Assembly (NCBI GenBank): GCA_963848355.1
Contig: CAWKDG010000012.1
Coordinates: 868,001-932,000, forward strand
DNA from: CAWKDG01 sp963848355
Lineage (GTDB): Bacteria > Actinomycetota > Acidimicrobiia > Acidimicrobiales > UBA8190
Length of the DNA stretch: 64,000 bases
Reading direction: 5' to 3'
Below, piece after piece: positions 54,073 through 61,120 of this stretch. The notes under the pieces were generated by a model, which was not told the origin of the DNA, did no database searches, and saw nothing but the letters and a program-made list of their open reading frames with translations. Both the position numbers and the translations under genes were made by a program. Numbering within the stretch: the first letter of the stretch is position 1; each line of letters begins with the position of its first letter.

Positions 54073-54154
54073 CCGGTAGACACAGTCGCCGCCCTTTTCG
54101 ACCGGTACAGTTCTCCGGACAGATCCGTTTCGAGGAACTGTTCCGGTATACAGT
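54073..54154 (+). promoter_or_regulatory. Three direct repeats between metE and mocR
   Basis: CCGGTA-GACACAGT (54073-54086), CCGGTACAGT (54102-54111) and CCGGTATACAGT (54143-54154) all face the regulator gene. The last contains TACAGT, which is also the -10 box seven bases before GTG 54162. MocR proteins typically bind direct repeats near divergent promoters, so these are candidate operators. Confidence 0.6.
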
Positions 54155-54161
54155 CGGGGAC

Positions 54162-55598
54162 GTGGCCCTCGACGCCGACGCCCCCCGGAGCCTCTACCTC
54201 CAGCTGGCCGACACCCTGGCCGGCCGCATCGCCGACGGGACCTACGGGCCCGGTGACCGGATCCCCTCGGTGCGCAAACTCCGGGACCAGTTCGGGGTCA
54301 GCCTGACCACGGTCCTCGAGGCGTGCCGGGTCCTGGAGGACCGCGGCCTCGTCCAGGCCCGAGCCCAGTCGGGTCACTACGTCCGGCCCCCGGGACCGCC
54401 CCGGCGGTCCGAGCCCGGGGAGTCGACGCCGCCGGGCGGGTCCCGGCGCGTCGACGCCTCGCTGGCCGTGAAACTGAACCTGGGGATCGGGAACCCCCAG
54501 GAACCCACCCTGGGGGCGGCGGTCCAGGGCCCCGAGCTCATGCCCGTCGCCGCCCTCAACCGGCTGCTCGGTCACGTGCTGCGGCATCACCCGGCCGCCT
54601 GCCACTCCTACGACGCGCCCCCCGGCAGTCCGTTGCTGCGGCGGTCGATCGCCCAGCGCGGCGGCGACGCCGGCTACGCGGTGGCGGCCGACGACATCGT
54701 GATCACGAGCGGCGCCAAGGAAGCGGTGTACCTCTCGATCAAGGCGGTGACGAAGGCGGGCGACACCGTGGCCATCGAGTCCCCCGCCTACTACGCCCTC
54801 CTCGAGGTGCTGGCCTCCCTGGAGCTCCGCGCCCTCGAGATCTCCTCCCACCCCCGTCACGGGATCAATCTCGACGACCTCGACCGGGCGCTGGCCAGCC
54901 AACCGGTGGCCGCCGTGGCCCTGGTGTCGAACTTCTCCAACCCCACCGGATCGTGCATGACCGAGGTGGCCAAGCGACGGCTGGTCGATCTGCTCGAGCG
55001 GCACCAGGTGCCGCTGGTGGAGGACGACGTCTACGGCGAGCTCGTCTTCGAGGGGCCGCGACCGAGCGCCATCAAGGCCTACGACGACAGCGGGCTCGTC
55101 CTCTACTGCTCGTCCTACAGCAAGACGCTGTCGCCGGGGCTGCGCGTCGGCTGGGCCATCCCCGGTCGGTTCCAGAACGAGGTCGAGCTGCTCAAGCTGG
55201 TGGTGAACCAGGCCACCGCCGTCGCCCCGCAGCTGGCGCTGGCCGCCTTTCTCGACAGTGGCGGGTGCGACCGCCACATCCGACGCGCCCGGCGGATGTA
55301 CCGGGACCAGATGGCGTCGATGGTCGACGCCGTCGAGCGCCACTTCCCCGACTCGACCCGGCTGACACGACCGCGCGGCGGCCACGTCCTGTGGGTGCAA
55401 CTGCCCGAAGCGGTCGACGCCATGGATCTCCACGGCGCCGCCGAGCAACGCGGCATCCGCATCGCCCCCGGGCCGATGTTCTCGCCCTCACACGGCTACC
55501 GGAACTTCATCCGCCTCAACACCGGCTTCCCGTGGAGCGAGACCACCGAGAACCAGGTGGCCACCCTCGGTCGGCTCGTGGCCGACCGGTCGGCGTGA
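54162..55598 (+). CDS. MocR/GntR-type PLP-dependent transcriptional regulator
   Basis: A 478-residue fusion of a GntR winged helix (about 10-75, DRIPSVRKLRDQFGVSLTT) and a type I aminotransferase-like domain (about 105-475). PLP-site residues are visible in SNFSNPTGS, EDDVYGEL and SSYSKTLSPG (Lys). MocR proteins sense amino acids or PLP and control adjacent genes. The divergent gene is metE, so methionine control is a reasonable guess. GTG 54162 is leaderless. Confidence 0.92.
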   Translation: MALDADAPRSLYLQLADTLAGRIADGTYGPGDRIPSVRKLRDQFGVSLTTVLEACRVLEDRGLVQARAQSGHYVRPPGPPRRSEPGESTPPGGSRRVDASLAVKLNLGIGNPQEPTLGAAVQGPELMPVAALNRLLGHVLRHHPAACHSYDAPPGSPLLRRSIAQRGGDAGYAVAADDIVITSGAKEAVYLSIKAVTKAGDTVAIESPAYYALLEVLASLELRALEISSHPRHGINLDDLDRALASQPVAAVALVSNFSNPTGSCMTEVAKRRLVDLLERHQVPLVEDDVYGELVFEGPRPSAIKAYDDSGLVLYCSSYSKTLSPGLRVGWAIPGRFQNEVELLKLVVNQATAVAPQLALAAFLDSGGCDRHIRRARRMYRDQMASMVDAVERHFPDSTRLTRPRGGHVLWVQLPEAVDAMDLHGAAEQRGIRIAPGPMFSPSHGYRNFIRLNTGFPWSETTENQVATLGRLVADRSA

Positions 55599-55625
55599 CC
55601 GCCGGGGACGCCGGGACTGCCGGAC

Positions 55626-56816
55626 CTAGGCGGCGTTGCCGCGGCGCGGTGCGGGCTTGCGACGCTTGCGGCCGCTCGAAGCGGTCTTCGTCGATCCTGC
55701 TGCCTTCGTCTTCTCGGTGTCGGTCTTCTCGGTGTCGGTCTTCTCGGCGACCGTCTTCTCGGTGTGCGTCTTCTCGGCGACCGTCTTCTCGGTGTGCGTC
55801 TTCTCGGCGACCGTCTTCTCGGTGTCGGGGGTCGTGACCGTGGCCGCCTTCACCGGCTCCGGAGCTGGGTCCGGGTCCGGCTCGGTGACCTCGTCGGCGC
55901 CACCGTCGGAAGGCGGCGTCTCCGCCACCGACGCCTGTGCCTCCTGGGCTGATTTCGGCGGCGTCACCACGACGACCGTCGACTCCGGAATCAGTTCCTC
56001 GGTCGCTTTGCCACGGTTGTGGGTGGGGGCGTTCAACGGGAAGATGGGAAGGAGGTCCATGTCGGTGAGGGCCAACGTCTCGTCGGCCGCCAGCGGCGGG
56101 GCGAAGAAGTAGCCCTGTCCGACGTCGGCCCCGAGCTCGCGCAGGATGGCCACCTGCGCCGCCGTCTCGACCGCCTCGGCCACGGTGCAGAGGTCGAGGG
56201 AGTGGCTCACCTTGACGATCGTCTCGACGATGGCCCGGTTGACGCCCCCGGCGTGGTCGATGCCGTCGATGAGCGAGCCGTCGATCTTCATGGTGTTGAC
56301 GGCGAAGTGCCGGAGGTTCTCGAGCGACGACCAGTCCGACCCCATGTCGTCCACGGTGAGCTGGATGCCCAGCCGGGAGATGGCCCGCAGGTCGTCGGCC
56401 GCCCCGTGGTCGGCCAGGGTGGTCTCCGTGACCTCGATGGTCAGGCGGTCGGGTTGGAGACCGGAGTGCTCGAGGGCGGCGGCGGCGGCGGCGGCCGCCT
56501 CGTTGCGCCGGAGCTGGAAGACCGAGCAGTTGACGGCCAGCTGGATCTCCGAGCGCCACCGCACGGCCTGGGCACACGCTTCGGACAGCACCCAGCCGTT
56601 CAGGGCCGTCATGTAGCCGTTGGCCTCCGCCCACGGGATCAGCTCCTTCGGGGAGATGCGCCCCTGGACGGGGTCGTTCCAGCGCAGGAGGGCCTCGAAG
56701 CCGAGGAGGCGTCCCGTGGCCAGGTCGACCGCGGGCTGGAAGAGCAGCTCGGGCTCACCGTCTATGCCCAGGTCAGGCCAGGGAATGACGGTCGAGAGAG
56801 GAGCTGAGACTGTCAC
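55626..56816 (-). CDS. EAL-domain protein with Lys-rich repeat tail
   Basis: A 396-residue cytoplasmic protein with an EAL domain at about 20-260 (EALLRWNDP, NCSVFQ, IEVTET, TVDDMGS, TMKIDGS, VAEAVET, GQGYFF). Most catalytic residues of c-di-GMP phosphodiesterases are kept; DDFG is DDMG. No GGDEF or membrane part. The C-terminal 130 residues are low complexity: acidic/Pro-rich, then a TEKTVAEKTH repeat and a basic end (GRKRRKPAPRR) like histone H1 or nucleic-acid-binding tails. GTG 56816 is provisional. Confidence 0.8.
   Translation of the reverse strand: MTVSAPLSTVIPWPDLGIDGEPELLFQPAVDLATGRLLGFEALLRWNDPVQGRISPKELIPWAEANGYMTALNGWVLSEACAQAVRWRSEIQLAVNCSVFQLRRNEAAAAAAAALEHSGLQPDRLTIEVTETTLADHGAADDLRAISRLGIQLTVDDMGSDWSSLENLRHFAVNTMKIDGSLIDGIDHAGGVNRAIVETIVKVSHSLDLCTVAEAVETAAQVAILRELGADVGQGYFFAPPLAADETLALTDMDLLPIFPLNAPTHNRGKATEELIPESTVVVVTPPKSAQEAQASVAETPPSDGGADEVTEPDPDPAPEPVKAATVTTPDTEKTVAEKTHTEKTVAEKTHTEKTVAEKTDTEKTDTEKTKAAGSTKTASSGRKRRKPAPRRGNAA
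55711..55827 (-). repeat. Coding tandem repeat, 30-bp unit
   Basis: Two full 30-bp copies (55741-55800) and partial flanking copies encode TEKTVAEKTH and shorter TEKTD units near the C-terminus of the EAL protein. Confidence 0.9.
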
Positions 56817-57034
56817 ATCCGCTATATCGACTGCCGTCCGGGTCTCCTTGAGTCGGTCGGGGTCTCCTCGGGCACGAACGGTGGGGCCCGGTGCCCCGGG
56901 AGTGGCCGGTCGGGCACATTTCGCCCACCGGTAACCGGGGCGTCGCGGGGGGTTCACACCCGCCTTGTAGCGTGGAGGGACAACAATCCTCCGTCGCTGG
57001 CCTTCAGGGCGGAGAGCAAGACAGGAGCAAGACC
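56817..57034. other. Divergent intergenic region
   Basis: 218 bp between the EAL gene and the ABC ATPase gene. TAGCGT at 56968-56973 is a likely -10 for the ATPase gene, and GGAGG / CCTCC (56974-56978, 56988-56992) could form a small 5'-leader hairpin. Confidence 0.45.
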
Positions 57035-57712
57035 ATGGCGAGGCCCGTCCTCGAGATCCGTGATTTGTGCGTGGGAAGTGGTGAAACGGCCGCGTGCCGC
57101 GACATCAGCTTCGCCGTCGAGGCGGGTCAGCTCGTGGGCATCCTCGGGGGGGAAGGGGCCGGGAAGTCCCAGCTCCTGCGCTGCATCGGCCTCGACTTCC
57201 CCCCGTCGTCGGGCTCGGTCCTCGTCCAGGGGGTCGACGTCACCGGGGCCACCAGTGAGCGCCGGCGCCAGCTGCGGGCCCGGAGCATCGAGCTCGTGCA
57301 TCCCCCGGCGCCCGACGGGGTGCGCGACCTGACCGTCCCGGGGACCCGCGCCGGCCTGTTGATCCAGGCCGGTCCGGGGGCGACGGCGCCGGTGGCCGGC
57401 ATGCGGCAGCGGATCCAGATCGCCAAGGCCCTGGCCCAGGGGGCCGATGTGCTGCTCCTCGACGAACCCTTCGTGGGCGTCGAGCACGGCGTGCGGGCCC
57501 GCATCCTGGAGCTGCTCCAGCGCCTGCGCACGGAGACGGGGACGGCCGTCGTGGTGGCCAGCCGCGACCCCGAGGTGGTCCGGTGGTTGGCCGACGAGAT
57601 CCTGGTCCTCGACGACGGTGACGTCGTCGAATCAGGACCGGCGGACCAGATCCTCGAATCCCCCCGGGATCACCGGACCCGGGCCCTGGTGGAGTCGCGC
57701 CGCTCGGCCTGA
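57035..57712 (+). CDS. Atypical ABC-type ATPase
   Basis: A 225-residue ATPase with Walker A GGEGAGKSQ and Walker B VLLLDEPFVG. The signature helix reads VAGMRQRIQIAKAL, where LSGGQ would be expected, and the H-loop position reads VVASRDPEVV without His. ATP binding is likely, but hydrolysis may be weak. No permease or binding protein is adjacent. ATG 57035 has AGGAG eight bases upstream. It may energise or regulate something encoded elsewhere. Confidence 0.75.
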   Translation: MARPVLEIRDLCVGSGETAACRDISFAVEAGQLVGILGGEGAGKSQLLRCIGLDFPPSSGSVLVQGVDVTGATSERRRQLRARSIELVHPPAPDGVRDLTVPGTRAGLLIQAGPGATAPVAGMRQRIQIAKALAQGADVLLLDEPFVGVEHGVRARILELLQRLRTETGTAVVVASRDPEVVRWLADEILVLDDGDVVESGPADQILESPRDHRTRALVESRRSA

Positions 57713-57754
57713 GTCACAACTCGCCGGTCACAGCCCGCCGGTTACAACTCGTCG
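57713..57754 (-). repeat. Tandem repeat, 14 bp x 3
   Basis: GTCACAACTCGCCG, GTCACAGCCCGCCG and GTTACAACTCGTCG fill the gap between two convergent genes. On the reverse strand the first copy supplies the end (GAG TTG TAA) of the gene at 57742; the next two repeat it with TGA. Confidence 0.85.
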
Positions 57755-58260
57755 GCGCACAGGTCGCAGCGCCCGGTGAGCGGCATCTCGAGGTTGTGGA
57801 CGGGACAGACCGGACGACGCACCTGGTCCCGGCCGGTCGTCGCCGCCTTCACCCGTGTCCGGGCCACCTGCGGGGTGAGGGTGGGACGACCGCCGTCGCT
57901 CGGGAGGTCGGCGCCGAAGTGGCGGTAGCACTTCAGGCGTTCCTCGGCCGAGTGCATCTGCAGGTCGCCGGGGGCCGGTTCCCCGTAGGTGGCGACGACG
58001 GCCTTCTGATAGCCGTCACCGACGAGGCCCTGGGCGTTCACCACCAGTGAGCACAGCAGGGGCTCGCCCGGATCGGTGCAGCCGAAGGCCATCGGCCCCA
58101 CCCAGTAGTGGACGGGCTGCTTGGTGAAGATCCCCGTCAGCTCCTGGACCTCGGTGGCCAGGGCGCCGTAGGTGACCCGGGCGTTGTACTTGCGGGCCAC
58201 CCCTTCGAGGACCGGCCGGGCCGCCTTCGTCCAGGCCGGCGTGGCCACGCTGCGGTCCAC
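57742..58260 (-). CDS. Hypothetical protein with C-terminal zinc ribbon
   Basis: A 172-residue protein. Residues 10-130 (ARPVLEGVARKYNARVTYGAL, HSAEERLKCYRHFGADLP) are not assignable to a known enzyme but are familiar from actinobacterial hypothetical proteins. The C-terminus CPVHNLEMPLTGRCDLC is a four-Cys zinc ribbon. GTG 58260. A nucleic-acid role is possible but unsupported. Confidence 0.6.
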   Translation of the reverse strand: MDRSVATPAWTKAARPVLEGVARKYNARVTYGALATEVQELTGIFTKQPVHYWVGPMAFGCTDPGEPLLCSLVVNAQGLVGDGYQKAVVATYGEPAPGDLQMHSAEERLKCYRHFGADLPSDGGRPTLTPQVARTRVKAATTGRDQVRRPVCPVHNLEMPLTGRCDLCADEL

Positions 58261-58359
58261 GGGATTCCCGTCTCGGTCATATGGTCCAGTACCGGCCAGG
58301 ATGTCCCCCTCGTGCGTGCGGTACTCCGACCTTAGGGGTCGCGGCGGCCGAACACCCCT

Positions 58360-58797
58360 TCACGCCGGTCGGTGCAGGAGGAACGTGCCCGTGGACCGGC
58401 TGACGAGGAGGCCACCGCCGTCACGGACCGAGGCCTCGCCGTAGGCGACCTGCTTGGCCATGCGGACGACCTCGCCCCGCACGGCGAACGAGGCCCCCAG
58501 GGCGGCCGGGCGCATGGTCTCGGTCTTCATCTCGAGCGTCCCCCGGGTCCGGCCCCGTCCCGGGAGCGCCGCGTTGATGGCGAAGTTCATGGCCGCGTCG
58601 AGCAGGAGGGAGTGGATCCCGGCCTGGGCCGTCCCGTGGGGGTTGCAGGCCAGGGCCGTCGGGACCCAGGTCCCGGTGACCCAGCCGAGATCCTCGCCGT
58701 CCACCCCGTAGTCGACGAAGGAGGCGCCCACCAGGCCGATGACCTCCATCCCCCCGTCGCCGAGCCAGCGGTCCATGTCCTTCACCCGTCCGGCCAC
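58360..58797 (-). CDS. PaaI-like acyl-CoA thioesterase (hotdog fold)
   Basis: A 145-residue hotdog protein with GTAQAGIHSLLLDAAMNFAINAALP in the long helix and a C-terminal strand VRDGGGLLVSRSTGTFLL. It should hydrolyse acyl-CoA thioesters. GTG 58797 is chosen because TACGGT (58805-58810, reverse strand) lies seven bases upstream. Divergent from the thiolase gene, sharing a palindromic operator, so both act in acyl-CoA metabolism. Confidence 0.8.
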   Translation of the reverse strand: MAGRVKDMDRWLGDGGMEVIGLVGASFVDYGVDGEDLGWVTGTWVPTALACNPHGTAQAGIHSLLLDAAMNFAINAALPGRGRTRGTLEMKTETMRPAALGASFAVRGEVVRMAKQVAYGEASVRDGGGLLVSRSTGTFLLHRPA

Positions 58798-58862
58798 GGC
58801 TGCCACCGTAGTGCCGCCCATTGACGGGGGGACCCGGAAGAGGCGAGACTCGGGGAAGCACT

Positions 58863-58876
58863 TGACCGATCGGTCA
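58863..58876. promoter_or_regulatory. TetR-type palindrome between thioesterase and thiolase
   Basis: TGACCGATCGGTCA is a perfect 14-bp palindrome in the 105-bp divergent region. TetR-family repressors of fatty-acid and acyl-CoA genes bind palindromes of this style. No tetR gene is in the window. Confidence 0.65.
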
Positions 58877-58902
58877 GTTTCACCCCCGTGGAAGGAGCCC
58901 CC

Positions 58903-60081
58903 ATGACCACCGCCGTAATCGTGGACGCCGTTCGGACCGCCGGCGGTCGCCGCAACGGGAAGCTCCGGGGCTGGCACGCCGTCGACCTGGCCGCCGAACC
59001 GCTGAAGGCCCTCGTGGCCCGCAACGACCTCGACCCGGCCCTCGTCGACGACGTCATCATGGGCTGCGTCATGCAGGTGGGTGAGCAGGCCGTGAACGTG
59101 GGCCGCAACGCCGCGCTGGCCGCCGGCTTCCCCGAGTCGGTCCCCGCCACCACCATCGACCGCCAGTGCGGGTCCTCCCAGCAGGCGCTGCACTTCGCCG
59201 CCCAGGGCGTGATGGCGGGCGCCTACGACGTGGTCATCGCCGCCGGCATCGAGCACATGACCCACACCCCCATGGGCTCCTCGGTCGTGCGCGACCTGGG
59301 CTACCCGTTCGGGCCCGAGATGATGGCCCGCTACGCCGAGCGCGGCGGGCTCGTCTCCCAGGGGATCTCGGCCGAGATGATCGCCGACCAGTGGGGCGTG
59401 TCGCGTGAGGACCTCGACGCCTACGCAGCGCGCAGCCAACAGCACGCGGCCACCGCCGCGGCCGAGGGGCGCTTCGAGAACGAGATCGTCCCCCTGCACG
59501 TGAAGGACGACGAGGGCACGGTCACCGACGAGATCCTGAGCCAGGACGAGGGCATCCGGCCCGACACCACGCCCGAGGTGCTGGCCAACCTGAAGCCGGC
59601 CTTCAAGCCGGACGGAAAGGTCACCGCCGGGAACTCGTCGCAGATCACCGACGGCGCCTCGGCCGTCCTCATCATGAGCGAGGAGAAGGCGGCCGCCCTG
59701 GGCCTGACACCGAGGGCCCGCTTCCACGCCTTCGCCCTGGCCGGGGTCGACCCCGTCACCATGCTGACCGGCCCCATCCCCGCCACCCGGACCATTCTGG
59801 AGAGGGCGAAGATGTCGATCGACGACATCGACCTGGTCGAGATCAACGAGGCCTTCGCCTCGGTCATCCTGGCCTGGGAGAAGGAGCTCCACGCCGACAT
59901 GGGCAAGGTGAACGTGAACGGCGGGGCCATCGCCCTCGGTCACCCCCTCGGTGCGTCGGGCGCCAAGCTCATGGGCACCCTGCTCAACGAGCTCGAGCGC
60001 ACCGGAGGCCGGTGGGGCCTGGAGACGATGTGCGAGGGCGGGGGCATGGCCAACGCCACCATCATCGAACGGCTGGGCTGA
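58903..60081 (+). CDS. Acetyl-CoA C-acyltransferase (thiolase)
   Basis: A 392-residue thiolase. The nucleophile is Cys in IDRQCGSSQQA (about 89), then NEAFASV, the catalytic His in GGAIALGHPLGASGA and the second Cys in MCEGGGMANATII. FadA/PhaA-type enzymes cleave or condense acyl-CoA. ATG 58903 has AAGGAG upstream. A 17-bp tandem array follows its stop, leading into convergent crgA. Confidence 0.95.
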   Translation: MTTAVIVDAVRTAGGRRNGKLRGWHAVDLAAEPLKALVARNDLDPALVDDVIMGCVMQVGEQAVNVGRNAALAAGFPESVPATTIDRQCGSSQQALHFAAQGVMAGAYDVVIAAGIEHMTHTPMGSSVVRDLGYPFGPEMMARYAERGGLVSQGISAEMIADQWGVSREDLDAYAARSQQHAATAAAEGRFENEIVPLHVKDDEGTVTDEILSQDEGIRPDTTPEVLANLKPAFKPDGKVTAGNSSQITDGASAVLIMSEEKAAALGLTPRARFHAFALAGVDPVTMLTGPIPATRTILERAKMSIDDIDLVEINEAFASVILAWEKELHADMGKVNVNGGAIALGHPLGASGAKLMGTLLNELERTGGRWGLETMCEGGGMANATIIERLG

Positions 60082-60093
60082 CAGCCCGGGCCG

Positions 60094-60172
60094 CTCAGTG
60101 GTACCGGCGGCTCGGTGGTACCGGCGGCTCAGTGGTACCGGCGGCTCAGTGGTACCGGCGGCTCAGTGGTAC
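60094..60172 (-). repeat. Tandem repeat, 17 bp x 4 plus partial
   Basis: Unit CTCAGTGGTACCGGCGG. On the reverse strand each copy reads TAC CAC TGA, and the first supplies the C-terminal Tyr-His-stop of CrgA at 60163. Units also contain the palindrome GGTACC. Confidence 0.95.
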
Positions 60173-60465
60173 TGGGTGGCGGTGATGAAGCCGATGGCGA
60201 TGAGGCCGATCCCGGCCAGCAGGTACCAGTTGGTGGGCGCGCCGGGCAGGACGTTGAAGTAATTGAGCACGATCGACAACGCCCCGCCGACGAGGAAGAC
60301 CAGGATCAGCGGCCCCATCCACTTGGGGCTCACCTTGACGCTCTTCGGGATGGGCGGTGTGTACCGGCCGCTGGCCGCCGTCGGATGGGCCACCGCCCGC
60401 GAGGTGGCGCGTCCGGTCGATCGGCCCTTGCGGGTGGCGCCCCCCGGTCCCTGCTTTGCCGCCAT
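60163..60465 (-). CDS. crgA: Cell division protein CrgA
   Basis: A 100-residue protein: a basic N-terminus, PPIPKSVKVSPKW, and two membrane helices (about 50-70 and 78-95, NWYLLAGIGLIAIGF). CrgA is an actinobacterial divisome membrane protein that links FtsZ ring components and wall synthesis. ATG 60465 lies six bases after TATCCT (leaderless). Its final codons are formed by a tandem repeat. Neighbours trpG/pabA and pknB reproduce the order known in M. tuberculosis (Rv0011c-Rv0014c). Confidence 0.93.
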   Translation of the reverse strand: MAAKQGPGGATRKGRSTGRATSRAVAHPTAASGRYTPPIPKSVKVSPKWMGPLILVFLVGGALSIVLNYFNVLPGAPTNWYLLAGIGLIAIGFITATQYH

Positions 60466-60471
60466 CGGACG

Positions 60472-60477
60472 AGGATA
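60472..60477 (-). promoter_or_regulatory. -10 box of crgA
   Basis: TATCCT on the reverse strand, six bases before ATG 60465. Confidence 0.55.
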
Positions 60478-60514
60478 GCCCCTGGTGCCGGGCGTCCGGG
60501 CTCCGAGGGACCGC

Positions 60515-60520
60515 TAAAGT
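60515..60520 (+). promoter_or_regulatory. -10 box of trpG/pabA
   Basis: TAAAGT nine bases before ATG 60530. Confidence 0.55.
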
Positions 60521-60529
60521 TGGCGGGTC

Positions 60530-61120
60530 ATGGCGGCTCGCGTCCTGCTCATCGACAATTACGACTCCTTCACCTACAACCTCGTGCAGGAGTTGGGGGA
60601 GCTCGGCGCCGAGCCCGTGGTGTTCCGCAACGACGCCATCGACATCGCCGGGATCCGGGCGGCGGCGCCCGACGCCGTGATCATCTCGCCCGGTCCGGGA
60701 CGTCCCGAGAACAGCGGGATCAGCCTGGCCGTGGTGGCCGAGCTCGGCGGTGAGATCCCGCTGCTCGGGGTCTGCCTCGGACACCAGTGCATCGGCCAGG
60801 CCTTCGGCGGCCGCATCGTGCCGGCGGCCGAGCTCATGCACGGCAAGACGTCGGCCATCTTCCATACCGGCACCGGCGTCTTCGCCGATCTCCCCAATCC
60901 CTTCGAGGCCACGCGGTACCACTCACTGGTGGTGGAGCGGGCGTCGCTGCCCGACGTCCTCGACGTGACGGCGGAGACGGCCGACGGCGTCGTGATGGGA
61001 CTGCGTCACCGCCAGCTGGGCATCGAGGGAGTGCAATTCCATCCCGAGTCGATCCTCACCACCACCGGCCCGCGTCTGCTGGCCAATTTCCTCGGGGTCG
61101 CTCAGCCCGCCTTGCGCTGA
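60530..61120 (+). CDS. trpG: Glutamine amidotransferase, anthranilate/para-aminobenzoate synthase subunit
   Basis: A 196-residue class I amidotransferase (TrpG/PabA). It supplies ammonia to the TrpE or PabB partner. The catalytic Cys is in GVCLGHQCIG (about 79), His and Glu in VQFHPESI. N-terminal VLLIDNYDSFTYNLVQEL is the family start. Its 3' end overlaps the 3' end of pknB by 19 bp on the other strand. Which of the two pathways it serves cannot be told here, and it may serve both. Confidence 0.93.
   Translation: MAARVLLIDNYDSFTYNLVQELGELGAEPVVFRNDAIDIAGIRAAAPDAVIISPGPGRPENSGISLAVVAELGGEIPLLGVCLGHQCIGQAFGGRIVPAAELMHGKTSAIFHTGTGVFADLPNPFEATRYHSLVVERASLPDVLDVTAETADGVVMGLRHRQLGIEGVQFHPESILTTTGPRLLANFLGVAQPALR

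Noticed and set aside
48904..60172. CRISPR arrays
   Set aside because: The repeats are head to tail with no unique spacers, units are 14-17 bp and there are no cas genes.
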